From: UBA987 sp002292105
GTDB lineage: Bacteria > Bacteroidota > Bacteroidia > NS11-12g > UBA9320
Length of the DNA: 64,000 nucleotides
Assembly: GCA_943846675.1 (NCBI GenBank)
Contig: OX044357.1
Location: forward strand, 310,001-374,000
Direction of reading: 5' to 3'
A program made the translations under genes and the position numbers. Of the stretch, positions 43,994 to 53,386 are shown one piece after another (within the stretch, counting starts at the first letter, position 1; the number at the start of each line of letters is the position of its first letter). The notes under the pieces are model-generated. The model did not search any database. It saw only the letters and a program-made list of their open reading frames with translations, and was not told where the DNA came from.

Positions 43994-44740
43994 CTATAAA
44001 TCTTCAAGTGCTTGCATAACCACGGCACGTCGTCTCGACGAAACGGGAACGTAACTTCCGTCTGTGAGGTTTATTTGGCCACCATCTGCCTTAACGAATT
44101 CTACAATGTGCTCACTATTAACGAGATGTGACTGATGCGCACGTATAAAACCGTTTCCGCTTAACATTTCGTCGTATTCCTTTAAAGTTTTAGTAACCAT
44201 CACCCTTTGGCCAGAGGTTAAATAGAACTTGGTATAGTTTACATCTGATTCCAAACGTACAATTTCTGTGAGACGAAGCACATGTATTTTCTCTTGTGTG
44301 TTGAGAATAATGCGTTCCATTTTGTCGATGTTACGTCCAATGTTTTCTTGCAGAATTTCAAGACTTTGTGGGCTGTCTTTGGAATCTTTAGCCTTTTGGA
44401 TGGCAATCTTTAGGTCTTCAGGATTAATTGGCTTTAACAGATAGTCTACCGCAGAAAACCTAAATGCTTTAAGCGCATGCTCGTCGCTGGCTGTTGTGAA
44501 GATCGTTTTGAAAGGTTTGGTAGGAAGCATTTCAAGCAAGTCAAATCCATCTCCGTCTGGCATTTGAATGTCCAAGAATAAAATGTCTGGTGTTTGTTTT
44601 GCTAAAAGTTTTACGCCAGGCATAACACTATCAGCTTCGCCGATAATGTCTATCTCTGGAGCGACATCACCTAAATCCATCTTTAAGATGTTGCGTGCAT
44701 CTTCTATATCATCAATAATAACCGCGGTGAACCTTTTCAT
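43994..44740 (-). CDS. LytTR-family response regulator
   Basis: 248 residues: receiver domain 1-125 with the acidic pair IIDD at 10-12 and phospho-acceptor Asp in FLDIQMPDGDGFDLL, then a LytTR DNA-binding domain (QEKIHVLRLTEIVRLESDVNYTKFYL, GFIRAHQSHLVNS, PVSSRRRAVVMQAL). LytTR domains bind paired direct repeats with a spacing of about two turns of DNA. No histidine kinase is next to it, so its partner is elsewhere. It lies next to the T9SS repeat protein, a plausible target. Confidence 0.92.
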   Translation of the reverse strand: MKRFTAVIIDDIEDARNILKMDLGDVAPEIDIIGEADSVMPGVKLLAKQTPDILFLDIQMPDGDGFDLLEMLPTKPFKTIFTTASDEHALKAFRFSAVDYLLKPINPEDLKIAIQKAKDSKDSPQSLEILQENIGRNIDKMERIILNTQEKIHVLRLTEIVRLESDVNYTKFYLTSGQRVMVTKTLKEYDEMLSGNGFIRAHQSHLVNSEHIVEFVKADGGQINLTDGSYVPVSSRRRAVVMQALEDL

Positions 44741-44840
44741 TACATACGAATGTAAAAGATTCTTTCTTGTCTTTTTATTAAAAGTAAAACGACTAACTTT
44801 TTGATTTTTCGGTTGTTAAGCAAATAGTAAATAATTGAAG

Positions 44841-45434
44841 GTGAAGTATATACATACATTAGGAGCAGTGTTCGTGCTGGTTGGTCTTTCACTGACCTCT
44901 ATGGCCCAAAACAATGGATTAGAAGTTGGTGACACGGCACCAACATTTTCAGCTATTGACCAATTCGATTCAATAGTTTCATCACAAACCATTTTGGATT
45001 CGGCAGACAATTATGTTCTCATTTTCTACCGAGGGTCATGGTGTAAATATTGCAGAAAGCATGTATCCGCTTTGTCTGATTCGCTATCCCTAATATTGGC
45101 TCAAAATACATCTGTAATTGTGGTGACACCTGAGACATCAGAGTCCAGAGAACGCATGGAATCAACTTCAGGAGCAACCTTTTCGATCATTTCTGATACC
45201 ACGTATCGAATCATGGATGCTTTCGGTGTAAGTTTTAAAATATCCAAAGAAACAGTTCCAAAATACCGAGAAAACACGACGCGGTTGACCCAGAAAAGCA
45301 ATGGAAATGCAGAAGGTATTTTACCTATTCCAGCCACGTTTATCGTAGGAAAGAATGGTTTGGTTAAATGGAAACACGTTGATATGAACTATACCAATCG
45401 GTCCACAGTTAAACAGATATTACAAGAACTTTAA
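44841..45434 (+). CDS. Secreted AhpC/TSA-like peroxiredoxin
   Basis: 197 residues from the GTG at 44841 (a TTG at 44835 is also possible). Signal peptide ends near TSMAQN. Contains GDTAPTFSAIDQFDS and the active-site region VLIFYRGSWCKYCRKHVSAL with CxxC, so a thioredoxin-fold enzyme with a CKYC motif rather than a plain Cys-only peroxiredoxin; TFIVGKNGLVKWKHV marks the cis-Pro end. Probably periplasmic reductase or peroxidase. A weak hairpin (GTGAG at 45439, CTCAC at 45449) follows. Confidence 0.75.
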   Translation: MKYIHTLGAVFVLVGLSLTSMAQNNGLEVGDTAPTFSAIDQFDSIVSSQTILDSADNYVLIFYRGSWCKYCRKHVSALSDSLSLILAQNTSVIVVTPETSESRERMESTSGATFSIISDTTYRIMDAFGVSFKISKETVPKYRENTTRLTQKSNGNAEGILPIPATFIVGKNGLVKWKHVDMNYTNRSTVKQILQEL

Positions 45435-45486
45435 AAAAGTGAGTGAATCTCACGTTTTATTAGAATCAAAACAATGGGCATTATGC

Positions 45487-45494
45487 TAATTTTG
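45487..45494 (+). promoter_or_regulatory. -7 element directly before hscA-like gene
   Basis: TAATTTTG ends 5 bases before the ATG at 45500, implying a leaderless transcript; -33 not recognisable. Confidence 0.4.
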
Positions 45495-45499
45495 CAGCG

Positions 45500-47362
45500 A
45501 TGGCGAAAATCTCAATCAATCTAGGTTCTGGAACTATCGAAAAGTCGAGCGACATTGTTGTTGGTATCGACTTGGGCACCACAAACAGTTTAATTGCTGT
45601 AATAGATGGTGAGACAAAAGCCCCTGTTGCTTTGTCTGATAGTGATAACAACCACGTGATAACACCATCGGTGTTATATCGTCATCCCGACGGACACTTT
45701 TTAGTTGGTGATGCAGCTAAAGACATGCTTGTTAAACACCCTGAACAGACGGTTTACTCCGTAAAACGTTTGCTTGGGAAGTCGTTTAATGATGTGTCGG
45801 AATTTGAAGCATCTTATGGTTACAAAATCATTGACGAAGATGAAGACCGGTTGGTGAAAATAAAATTAGAGAACCAATTTTATACGCCAATTGAACTGTC
45901 TGCAGAAATACTTAAAGAGCTAAAATCAAAGGCAGAAGCCAAGCTTAAACTGGAGATTTCCAAAGCGGTAATTACCGTACCGGCCTATTTTAACGATGCT
46001 CAAAGACAGGCTACAAGAGATGCAGGAAAGTTAGCTGGTTTAGAAGTTCTTCGAATTGTGAATGAGCCAACTGCTGCTAGTTTGGCCTATGGTATTGGAT
46101 TAGATGCCGACAAAGAAAAGGTTGTTGCCGTATACGACTTAGGTGGAGGCACATTTGATATATCCATACTAAGAATTGAAGATGGCATCTTTGAAGTGCT
46201 AGCAACCAATGGAAATACATTTTTAGGTGGCGATGATTTTGACCAAGCAATCATGAAACACTGGTTAGATGGTCATGAAGTTAAATTTTCGGACTTATCT
46301 AAAAGAGAGAGTCAGCAATTGCGATTACTCGCAGAAGAGGCAAAGAAGAAGGTTTGCACCACAGGCCCATACGTAGGTAGTTTCCGAAACACAAGCCTTA
46401 CGCTAGCAGAGTCTGAATTCAATCAATTGATTGAGCCATTAGTGGATAAAACAATTGATTGTTGTAAAAACGCACTTGCAGATTCAGGACTTGAATTAAA
46501 TGAAATTGAAGAAGTTGTTTTTGTCGGAGGATCTACCCGAGTGCCTTTTGTAGTGAAGACGGTGTCGGATTACTTTGCTAAAAGCACCATTGAAAATACC
46601 TTAAACCCAGATGAAACTGTCGCCCTTGGGGCCGCAATTGAAGCTGATATTTTAGCCGGTAATAGGCGAGACTTGTTGTTGCTGGATGTAACACCATTAT
46701 CCTTAGGTATTGAGACCTTAGGCGGGTTAATGGATGTCATTATACCACGAAACTCACGCGTTCCATTTAAGGCAGGTAGAAACTACACTACTTCTATAGA
46801 CGGACAGGTGAATCTTAAAATATCTGTTTATCAAGGGGAACGAGGAAAGGTTAGCGAGAATAGAAAACTGGCCGAGTTTGTTTTGAACGGAATACCGGCA
46901 ATGCCTGCTGGAATCCCTAAAGTAGAAATTGCATTTATTCTCGATGCCGATGGTATATTGAAGGTAAGGGCTAAAGAATTGAGATCAGGCGTAGAGCAAA
47001 CGATCGATGTTAAACCACAATATGGTTTAACCGATGCAGAAGTCGAAACAATGCTTAAAGACTCCTTATCAAATGCACAAAAAGACATGGATTATCGTGT
47101 TTTGCATGAGGCCATAAATGAATCAGAATATTTAATTAAAAGTACTGAGAAGTTTGTTGCGAATAATCGGTTAACCTTAAATGATGACGAACTAGGTGCT
47201 ATTGAAAAGCATGTAAATACGCTTACCTTGGCTGTAGCACAAAAGGATAAAGATCAGATTCAAACTGCACAAGATGCTTTAAATGAATATACCAAACCGT
47301 TTGCCGAACGCATGATGGACAACACAATTTCAACAGCATTAAAAGGCAAAAGCATTGAGTAA
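45500..47362 (+). CDS. hscA: Hsp70-family chaperone, HscA-like
   Basis: 620 residues. ATPase motifs: GIDLGTTNSLIAVI (after a 20-residue leader typical of HscA), VVAVYDLGGGTFDIS (phosphate 2) and VFVGGSTRVPFVVK (adenosine). The substrate-binding part ends before the long variable tail of DnaK, giving a shorter lid. The position of the N-terminal extension before GIDLG and overall length resemble HscA, which helps the ISC pathway load Fe-S clusters from IscU. However, no isc genes are adjacent, so DnaK-like general function remains possible. Confidence 0.75.
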   Translation: MAKISINLGSGTIEKSSDIVVGIDLGTTNSLIAVIDGETKAPVALSDSDNNHVITPSVLYRHPDGHFLVGDAAKDMLVKHPEQTVYSVKRLLGKSFNDVSEFEASYGYKIIDEDEDRLVKIKLENQFYTPIELSAEILKELKSKAEAKLKLEISKAVITVPAYFNDAQRQATRDAGKLAGLEVLRIVNEPTAASLAYGIGLDADKEKVVAVYDLGGGTFDISILRIEDGIFEVLATNGNTFLGGDDFDQAIMKHWLDGHEVKFSDLSKRESQQLRLLAEEAKKKVCTTGPYVGSFRNTSLTLAESEFNQLIEPLVDKTIDCCKNALADSGLELNEIEEVVFVGGSTRVPFVVKTVSDYFAKSTIENTLNPDETVALGAAIEADILAGNRRDLLLLDVTPLSLGIETLGGLMDVIIPRNSRVPFKAGRNYTTSIDGQVNLKISVYQGERGKVSENRKLAEFVLNGIPAMPAGIPKVEIAFILDADGILKVRAKELRSGVEQTIDVKPQYGLTDAEVETMLKDSLSNAQKDMDYRVLHEAINESEYLIKSTEKFVANNRLTLNDDELGAIEKHVNTLTLAVAQKDKDQIQTAQDALNEYTKPFAERMMDNTISTALKGKSIE

Positions 47363-47400
47363 ACGAAATGAGCCATTTATGCGTTAATAAGAAAGGTACC

Positions 47401-48036
47401 ATGTTAAAGCAACTAACAATATTGACCCTATTCGTTTTGTTCAGTCTTCGAACAAGTGCTCAACCTTTTCCAAAATCCTCTAATTTTAGAGTGGGCATGA
47501 ATACTGGAATAAATACAGCGACTTTAATTGGTACTGAACTCAAAAACCCACAACTCAAAACAGCTATTGTTTTAGGCGCGGCATATCGTCAGAAACTGAG
47601 TAAGTCAATGCACCTTGGAGCAGAGTTAAATGCTTCGTTTCGCGGTTCAAACTTTGACAATGGCATCACAGATGCGTACAGTGCAATCAAGTTCATTTAC
47701 GTTGATTTGCCGATAAATGCTATGATTAACACGAGTGGGAAGGAAGAAAATCGTTTTTTAACCTTAGGCTTAGAACCAGCGTATCTCATGCAATCCGAGA
47801 TCTTTGTAAAGCCAAATGATTTTAAAGCTACCTACAAAGATTATGGCTTTCAAAACTTTGATCTAAGTGCTGTTGTTGGTTACCATTTTGACTTTTACTA
47901 TTTCGGTTTAAGGCCTAGTGTTCGCTTCGGCCTGGTTAATATTAATAACAACCTTAAACTAGAAAATGTATTTCCTGAAACAGGAAATAACGGTTCCATA
48001 ACCAGCTTAACCTTTGATTTAAAACTATATTTCTGA
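47401..48036 (+). CDS. PorT-family outer membrane beta-barrel protein
   Basis: 211 residues from the Met at 47401. Signal peptide ends near RTSAQ. The motif FRVGMNTGINTATLIGTEL at the mature start and periodic short strands (FIYVDLPINAMI, HFDFYYFGLRPSVRFGLVN) match the outer membrane beta-barrel (OMP_b-brl_2/PorT) family. Likely eight strands. Located 1 base before the next gene, lytic transglycosylase, so an operon with it is likely. Confidence 0.75.
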   Translation: MLKQLTILTLFVLFSLRTSAQPFPKSSNFRVGMNTGINTATLIGTELKNPQLKTAIVLGAAYRQKLSKSMHLGAELNASFRGSNFDNGITDAYSAIKFIYVDLPINAMINTSGKEENRFLTLGLEPAYLMQSEIFVKPNDFKATYKDYGFQNFDLSAVVGYHFDFYYFGLRPSVRFGLVNINNNLKLENVFPETGNNGSITSLTFDLKLYF

Positions 48037-48037
48037 T

Positions 48038-48958
48038 ATGAATTCACTGCTTAAAATTTCTCTTTCTATTGCAATATTGTTTGTAATAGGCATCGTTATG
48101 AGCGCATCGAAAGCAGGGGAAAATGAGGCTCAGATTTCAACCGTTACAACAGATTTCAATTCGCGTTATCATATAACCATGCCGCCAGTTCCTGACACGA
48201 TTTTTTTATGCGGAGAACTCGTGCCCCAGTCAAATTGGGAGGTAAAAGAGCGTTTGGAAAGAGAATTATTGAGTAACACCTACTGGCAGTCAAACACTGT
48301 TTTGTTATTAAAGCGAAGCGGTAAATACTTCCCATTGATGGATCGAATTTTGACAGAAGAAGGCGTACCGCTTGATTTTAAGTATTTGGCCGTTGCAGAA
48401 AGTGGTTTAACCAATGCTGTGTCTCCTGCTGGTGCACGAGGCGTATGGCAATTTATGAAAACTACAGGTCAGTCGTACGGATTGACAATTAACAGTGAGA
48501 TTGACGAACGATATCACATTGAAAAAGCGACAAGAGCGGCCTGTGCGTATCTTAAAAAAGCAAAAGGGCAACTCGGTTCATGGACTCTTGCTGCTGCTGC
48601 ATTCAACAGAGGCTTGTCTGGTGTAAAACGAGATTTGTCTAATCAAAAGGTGGATAGTTACTATGATTTATACCTCAACACGGAAACGAGTCGATACGTC
48701 TTTCGTTTGATTGCCTACAAGCTTATCATGGAAAATCCAGGGGGCTATGGTTTTAGCCTGTCCGAAGAAGATTATTATACCAACATTCAAGTGTCAAAAA
48801 TAAAGGTGGATACGACGATTTCGGACTTAGCGGAATTCGCTATTAAACACAACACCAATTATAAAACGGTAAAGCTTTTGAATCCGTGGTTGCGAGATGA
48901 CCACTTGATTATTAAGCCAGGTAAAACAGTAGTTATTTCTGTACCTAAAAGTAATTAG
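48038..48958 (+). CDS. Lytic murein transglycosylase (SLT domain)
   Basis: 306 residues. A membrane segment/signal anchor at 1-25 is followed by an SLT domain with the catalytic Glu in KYLAVAESGLTNAVSPAGARGVWQFM and LAAAAFNRGLSGVKRDL. It ends in a LysM-like segment (FAIKHNTNYKTVKLLNPWL...LIIKPGKTVVISVP). Cleaves the glycan backbone of peptidoglycan. Starts 1 base after the PorT-like gene. The final bases overlap the stop of the convergent 48955 gene. Confidence 0.88.
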   Translation: MNSLLKISLSIAILFVIGIVMSASKAGENEAQISTVTTDFNSRYHITMPPVPDTIFLCGELVPQSNWEVKERLERELLSNTYWQSNTVLLLKRSGKYFPLMDRILTEEGVPLDFKYLAVAESGLTNAVSPAGARGVWQFMKTTGQSYGLTINSEIDERYHIEKATRAACAYLKKAKGQLGSWTLAAAAFNRGLSGVKRDLSNQKVDSYYDLYLNTETSRYVFRLIAYKLIMENPGGYGFSLSEEDYYTNIQVSKIKVDTTISDLAEFAIKHNTNYKTVKLLNPWLRDDHLIIKPGKTVVISVPKSN

Positions 48959-49296
48959 TAAATTTCTTCTTCTTCGAAATAATCGACGATGTGTTGGCGC
49001 ATCAAACTTTCTTGTTCAAACACGTCAACAAAAGGTAGGTCTTTTAGCTTTTTCCATTCCGGCCAGCCCTTGGTATTAACGCCAGCAAGTTCATAATGCC
49101 CACTTTTGCTAAACAAGCGACACACTGCAATATGCATCAGACGCACCTTTTCTTCTTTTGTAAACTTGTCTTTTAAACTGCCGAGTTCGCGAATACCGAT
49201 GATGAGTAAAAGCGCATTCATATCAAGCTTCTTGTTGAACTGTTTTTCGAGTTCAGACAAAATGAATTTCCACTTCTCGTTGGTATCGGTAGACAT
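48955..49296 (-). CDS. Conserved hypothetical protein, 113 residues
   Basis: No recognised domain. Predicted mostly helical with a central hydrophobic helix (ALLLIIGIREL) and acidic C-terminal tail (DYFEEEEIY). Well-formed start, no signal peptide, so cytoplasmic. It overlaps the end of the transglycosylase gene by 4 bases on the opposite strand. I recall similar short proteins in other Bacteroidota but cannot name a family. Confidence 0.55.
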   Translation of the reverse strand: MSTDTNEKWKFILSELEKQFNKKLDMNALLLIIGIRELGSLKDKFTKEEKVRLMHIAVCRLFSKSGHYELAGVNTKGWPEWKKLKDLPFVDVFEQESLMRQHIVDYFEEEEIY

Positions 49297-49399
49297 GGTG
49301 CAAATATGGTTTAATTCTTAACACCTAGGTGCAAAAAAAAACGGTCGAATTGAAGGGTTGCCTAGACACTAAAAAAGTGCCTTAAATGTGTGGTCTTAA

Positions 49400-50125
49400 T
49401 CACTCTCCAAATACTTTTTGAAGAATGTCGTTCACCCGGTGTGATGCTTTGGTTCGGATATTTTCTTCCTCAACGGATACCTTGACAAAGAGCCCATCAA
49501 GTGCCTTGGTTGTTGTATGTTCTGTGAGTGAATTTGTCGTAATTTTTGGAAAAAGTACACCATTTAACGATGCGGTATTGTAGGCCTTGATTAAGTCAGC
49601 ATAAGTACTCTCTGCCGAGACGTTTCCGACTAGCTTTTTATTTAGTGACGTGCTGATCTTAGGTTCAAAAGCCGCAGTTAGCTCAGACATCGTATTGCTT
49701 TTCAAATACTCGGTTGCCGCATTGTTTTCACCGTTCAGAATGGCAAATCCATCTTCGATGGTAATATCGGTGATAGCTGATACAAAGATGTCTTTGGCCT
49801 CTGGAGCCGCATCTTCAGCCGAGCGATTTATGGCTTCAATGGTTTTTTCTATCAATAGGTTCCCTCCTGGAACTTTGGAAATATTTGTGACAATAGCAGA
49901 CGCTTCATCAGGTAAAATGATTTTTACTAGGTCATCCCCTAGATATCCGTTTACCGCAGATAAGACCGTAACCGAAGTATCGGTACCAACTGTAAGTGCT
50001 GATTTTAACCCTTCCACAACTTCTTGTTCTGTAAGTCCTGTATCTTCTAAAACGTCATTCAGCTCGGTGCAAGAAACTGTAAATAAGGAAAGGATACACA
50101 TTGAGGCGATTAATCGGAGTTTCAT
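49400..50125 (-). CDS. DUF4197-domain lipoprotein
   Basis: 241 residues; lipobox FTVSC (Cys19), so a lipoprotein. Then LTEQEVVEGLKSALTVGTDTSVTVLSAVNGYL, FKVSVEEENIRTKASHRVNDILQKVFG-like C-terminal helix (described by its core ENIRTKASHRVNDILQKVF) and helix-rich middle (TNISKVPGGNLLIEKTIEAINRSAE) match DUF4197. The family is common in Bacteroidota and proteobacteria; function unknown, sometimes linked to envelope stress. A single-gene unit. Confidence 0.8.
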   Translation of the reverse strand: MKLRLIASMCILSLFTVSCTELNDVLEDTGLTEQEVVEGLKSALTVGTDTSVTVLSAVNGYLGDDLVKIILPDEASAIVTNISKVPGGNLLIEKTIEAINRSAEDAAPEAKDIFVSAITDITIEDGFAILNGENNAATEYLKSNTMSELTAAFEPKISTSLNKKLVGNVSAESTYADLIKAYNTASLNGVLFPKITTNSLTEHTTTKALDGLFVKVSVEEENIRTKASHRVNDILQKVFGE

Positions 50126-50194
50126 AATGTGTTATTTGTGCTTGACAAATCTAGTCAGAAATAGGTTTAAAAAATTCTTTAGTTACCTGAGGGT

Positions 50195-50212
50195 TGTTGC
50201 GGGAATAGGACT
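50195..50212. repeat. 18-bp copy of the tRNA-fMet 3' end (possible att site)
   Basis: TGTTGCGGGAATAGGACT occurs here and again at 50374-50391, where it covers the 3' end of the initiator tRNA. The 160 bases between the copies contain no gene. Short duplications of a tRNA 3' end are typical att sites of integrated elements, and a tyrosine integrase gene lies just beyond the tRNA. Confidence 0.5.
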
Positions 50213-50339
50213 GCCTTCCCTAATCACCGGCCTTACTCGTCGGCGGTCCTTAGGGGGGGGTGCTTAACATGCCAAGGCCAGGCTTCGCCTTCCTTTTTTT
50301 ATCCATTCGAAATTCTGAGCAAGCTCAATTTCTTTGCAT

Positions 50340-50368
50340 AAAAAAAGGCCGTCCTATCGGACGACCTT
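50340..50368 (-). terminator. Terminator of the initiator tRNA gene
   Basis: Stem of 10 bp AAGGCCGTCC (50345-50354) with GGACGACCTT (50359-50368), one G-T wobble, four-base loop; T-run on the minus strand at 50339-50346. Confidence 0.8.
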
Positions 50369-50375
50369 GTCTATG

Positions 50376-50447
<72 letters not shown>

Positions 50448-50501
50448 ATTTAAAGGGTTTGGCACCTACCTGATATAGAACTGACAGTAAAAACTGACAG
50501 T

Positions 50502-51545
50502 ATGAAAGTATTTAATGTAACAATCGGACAAGACAAAAATCAATCGTTTATCAATGTTTATTGCGATAAAAAACGCTATCGTTTTTGGAGCGGTAAGGCA
50601 ATAAACTTAAAACTAAAATCTAGCGAAGACCCTGCACTATTAAAAGCTGCATTTGAGTTAAAGCTAAGAGAAGGGTGGCGACCCACGCCCAAGAAAAGTG
50701 TAATTAGGCAGGAGCCCATAACAGTGATTCAAGCACTAGAGCAAGGAGTTGGGGTTAAGGTTTCGCAGAGGTGTTCAGAGAGATTCATAAAAGACGCACA
50801 AAGAGTGGTTAAACTTTGGAAACGTTATGAGTCCGACAATAATATTAAAGGGTTAACGCTCGACAATTTGCAGGTGTCAAACATCAGAGAATTTTTAGTC
50901 AGACCTAATTGGAGCGCTAAGACCCAACGGACTGTTAAGAGTACACTTAGCCCATTACTCAATGAAAGTAAGCCCGGGTTAGTAAATAATGTGAAATTAA
51001 AAAAACCCATCTCCTCACTGCATAAACCATTTGCTGATGTAGCTGCAATCCTTGAAGAGATAAAGGAATATAACACCCAACTTTATCTATGTTGCCTAAT
51101 GACCTATGGTTGCCTTCTAAGACCCCACAGAGAGATACGAGAGCTTACATGGGGAGACTTTACAGATGATTTAAGCTACATAAAACTATCAGGTAGTAGA
51201 AACAAATCAGGACGCAATAGAATCGTTCCTGTGCCTTCTTACATCAAGGAAGAACTATCATTAGGAGAAACCAATCACAATATATTCTCAGGAAGTTCAG
51301 AGCCTCATAATGGAGACTATTTTAAAACCCTTTGGAGTCGATTTAAGAAACAATCAGAGTTGATTGAGGAAGGACAGACATTGTACTCCTTTAGGCACTC
51401 AGGAGCCATTGATATATTCAAGCGTACAGGCTCTCTAAGCAAGCTACAAAAGGCAATGGGGCATTCGTCCCTAAATGTTAGTTTAACCTACTTGAGAGGT
51501 CTCGAGATAGCCGAGCTATTAGAAGAGGATATGCCTCTTATTTAG
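50502..51545 (+). CDS. Tyrosine recombinase/integrase
   Basis: 347 residues. Core catalytic motifs: Arg in LLRPHREIRELTWGDF, Lys in the beta-hairpin near RNKSGRNRIVPV, box II YSFRHSGAIDIF (first His position replaced by Tyr, Arg present), His in MGHSSLNVSL and the nucleophile Tyr in TYLRGLE. N-terminal part (1-150) is a probable arm-binding and SAM-like domain. It starts 54 bases after the tRNA, so belongs to a tRNA-linked element or its remnant. No other phage or conjugation genes lie near, so the element was small or is degraded. Confidence 0.88.
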   Translation: MKVFNVTIGQDKNQSFINVYCDKKRYRFWSGKAINLKLKSSEDPALLKAAFELKLREGWRPTPKKSVIRQEPITVIQALEQGVGVKVSQRCSERFIKDAQRVVKLWKRYESDNNIKGLTLDNLQVSNIREFLVRPNWSAKTQRTVKSTLSPLLNESKPGLVNNVKLKKPISSLHKPFADVAAILEEIKEYNTQLYLCCLMTYGCLLRPHREIRELTWGDFTDDLSYIKLSGSRNKSGRNRIVPVPSYIKEELSLGETNHNIFSGSSEPHNGDYFKTLWSRFKKQSELIEEGQTLYSFRHSGAIDIFKRTGSLSKLQKAMGHSSLNVSLTYLRGLEIAELLEEDMPLI

Positions 51546-51748
51546 GAGTTTGTTTTTAACATTTTTGACCTCAACCATTCAACGATTTTATACGATGTCC
51601 AAAGAGAAATAATGGCACCCAATGCCGTTATTGCGCCTACACCTGTTTCAAACATCATAATATTAATACCAATAGCCACCCAAACTTGTAAAAAGAAAGC
51701 TAGAACATAAACAAATGCGTAAATGATAATTGATAGTATTTTTTTCAT
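51542..51748 (-). CDS. Small two-TM membrane protein
   Basis: 68 residues with two hydrophobic segments (IIIYAFVYVLAFFLQVWVAI and AITALGAIISLWTSY) and a positively charged tail (RSKMLKTNS). Not in a recognised family. Overlaps the integrase end by 4 bases on the opposite strand; may be cargo of the integrase-bearing element. The following 244 bases (51749-51992) hold no recognisable feature up to the IS terminus at 51993. Confidence 0.5.
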   Translation of the reverse strand: MKKILSIIIYAFVYVLAFFLQVWVAIGINIMMFETGVGAITALGAIISLWTSYKIVEWLRSKMLKTNS

Positions 51749-52049
51749 TGCCGAGATATAATTAGTTTATAGAATCAATATTAATCAAATATAATTGTTC
51801 CGGCAATTGTATTAAATGATGCTAACAATACTCTAGCATGAACAGGCACCTATCAATAACCACTTGTTGGCCGTATTTCTCATAGGGGTGTCTCGCCTTA
51901 TGTTAAAGAGGTTCTGAGAAAAAACATTCAAAAAACACCATTTACCCCCCCTTTTTTTTCGATGTAACCTTACTTAAGATGATTCTCATCATTGTACGTC
52001 TTCAGCGAAAGTTGAACTTTTTGAGTGAAAAACTAAGAGAGAGTTCATG

Positions 52050-53024
52050 CTAATTTAGTTTAAATTTCTGATACTGTTTTTTACGAGCCTTAAGTGTCCT
52101 GATTTTGGTCTTTTTCCTTTGCTTCAATTTCACTTCGCCTTTTCCGTAGTAAACCTCAGCAGGAGTTAAGTTCTGCAAAGATTCGTGGTAGCGTTTGTAG
52201 TTGTAATACTCCACGAACTCGTTGAGTTTTCTTTCCAGTTGTTCAGGACTAAAATAATTGTCTAGTTTGACCACATTCTTCATGGATCGGTGATAGCGTT
52301 CTATCTTTCCTTGGGTCTGTGGATGTAACGGACGGCCTCTAATATGCTTCATATTTTGATTGCCAAGATATTCTGCAAGTTCATTGGATATGTAACACGA
52401 CCCATTGTCAGATAGCAGTTTAGGCCTGTTCTCTTCAGAGACATCGGATGCCAATAAAGCCTCATCTATGGTGTCTTTAACGTCTTGAGCTTTCATGTTA
52501 GAGCACAGTTTCCAGTTGATTATGAATCTCGAGTAATCATCCAAAATTGTTGAGAGGTAATACCACCCCCAACCATAGATTTTAAAGTACGTAAAGTCAG
52601 TTTGCCACATCTGGTTTACTTGTGTAGTCTTGTCATGAAAACTATCCGAAGCACTCATGATTCTAAAACTTGGTACTGAGATAAGACCATTGGCTTTCAA
52701 AATACGATAGACACTGGATTCGCTGATGTAATAGTTGAAGGTATCGGTGATATGCCAAGCCACCTCTCTAGGGGATAATTCTGGCTTCTCTAGAGCAATC
52801 TCTACCACCTTGTCTCGATCTAACTCATTAATCCTATTCCATGAACTTGGTCGAATACTGGGTTTACGTGCAAGACCATCATAGCCGCCTTCGGCATATG
52901 CTTTGTACCAGTTATAAAAGGTGGTTTTGTTAAGTTTAAGCTCTCTGAGAGTACGTAAAACACCTAAGTCCGATTGCTCTACAAGCTGTATAAGCTCATA
53001 TTTCTCCTGTTGACTGTAATGCAT
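52050..53024 (-). CDS. IS3-family transposase OrfB (DDE integrase)
   Basis: 324 residues. An HTH-like N-terminal part (YELIQLVEQSDLGVLRTLREL) is followed by the DDE core: Asp in WQTDFTYFK, Asp in LLSDNGSCYIS and Glu in HPQTQGKIERYHRSMKN. Complete and apparently functional. Its ATG lies in the -1 frame relative to OrfA; a run of eight A near the OrfA end would allow a -1 frameshift to give an OrfAB fusion joining through KKYKWRRLVRKRYMHYSQ, open in that frame. Confidence 0.92.
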   Translation of the reverse strand: MHYSQQEKYELIQLVEQSDLGVLRTLRELKLNKTTFYNWYKAYAEGGYDGLARKPSIRPSSWNRINELDRDKVVEIALEKPELSPREVAWHITDTFNYYISESSVYRILKANGLISVPSFRIMSASDSFHDKTTQVNQMWQTDFTYFKIYGWGWYYLSTILDDYSRFIINWKLCSNMKAQDVKDTIDEALLASDVSEENRPKLLSDNGSCYISNELAEYLGNQNMKHIRGRPLHPQTQGKIERYHRSMKNVVKLDNYFSPEQLERKLNEFVEYYNYKRYHESLQNLTPAEVYYGKGEVKLKQRKKTKIRTLKARKKQYQKFKLN

Positions 53025-53035
53025 ATATCGCTTTC

Positions 53036-53386
53036 TTACAAGTCTTCTCCATTTGTATTTTTTTTCAAGGTTCTCACCTCTAAGGAAAGCTCTGCTACCA
53101 ACTCCTTCAAAGAACTATTTTCCCCTTTGAGCTCCTGCACCTCTGTAGTGTTAGCCTCACGCATTGTGTCGCCCGTTAGACGACGTTTGCCTGCTTCCAT
53201 AAAGTCTTTAGCCCACTTGTAATAATTGCCTTGACTGATTCCTTCTTTTCTACATAATTCTGCGATGGTGATCTCGCCACGCATACCTTCAATGATGATT
53301 CGAATCTTTTCTTCTGATGAATACGCTTTTCTTGTCTTTCTTTTTAAGTCACTGATTAGTGAACTTGTACTTTTCTTGTTTACCAT
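53036..53386 (-). CDS. IS3-family OrfA (HTH protein)
   Basis: 116 residues: HTH region (AYSSEEKIRIIIEGMRGEIT, IAELCRKEGISQGNYYKWAK) and leucine-rich C-terminal helix (LKGENSSLKELVAELSLEVR), the usual OrfA plan that supplies specific end binding. Identical in protein sequence to 62583-62933. The frame ends TLKKNTNGEDL; the preceding A8 tract (near codon 108) is the likely slippery site. Confidence 0.93.
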   Translation of the reverse strand: MVNKKSTSSLISDLKRKTRKAYSSEEKIRIIIEGMRGEITIAELCRKEGISQGNYYKWAKDFMEAGKRRLTGDTMREANTTEVQELKGENSSLKELVAELSLEVRTLKKNTNGEDL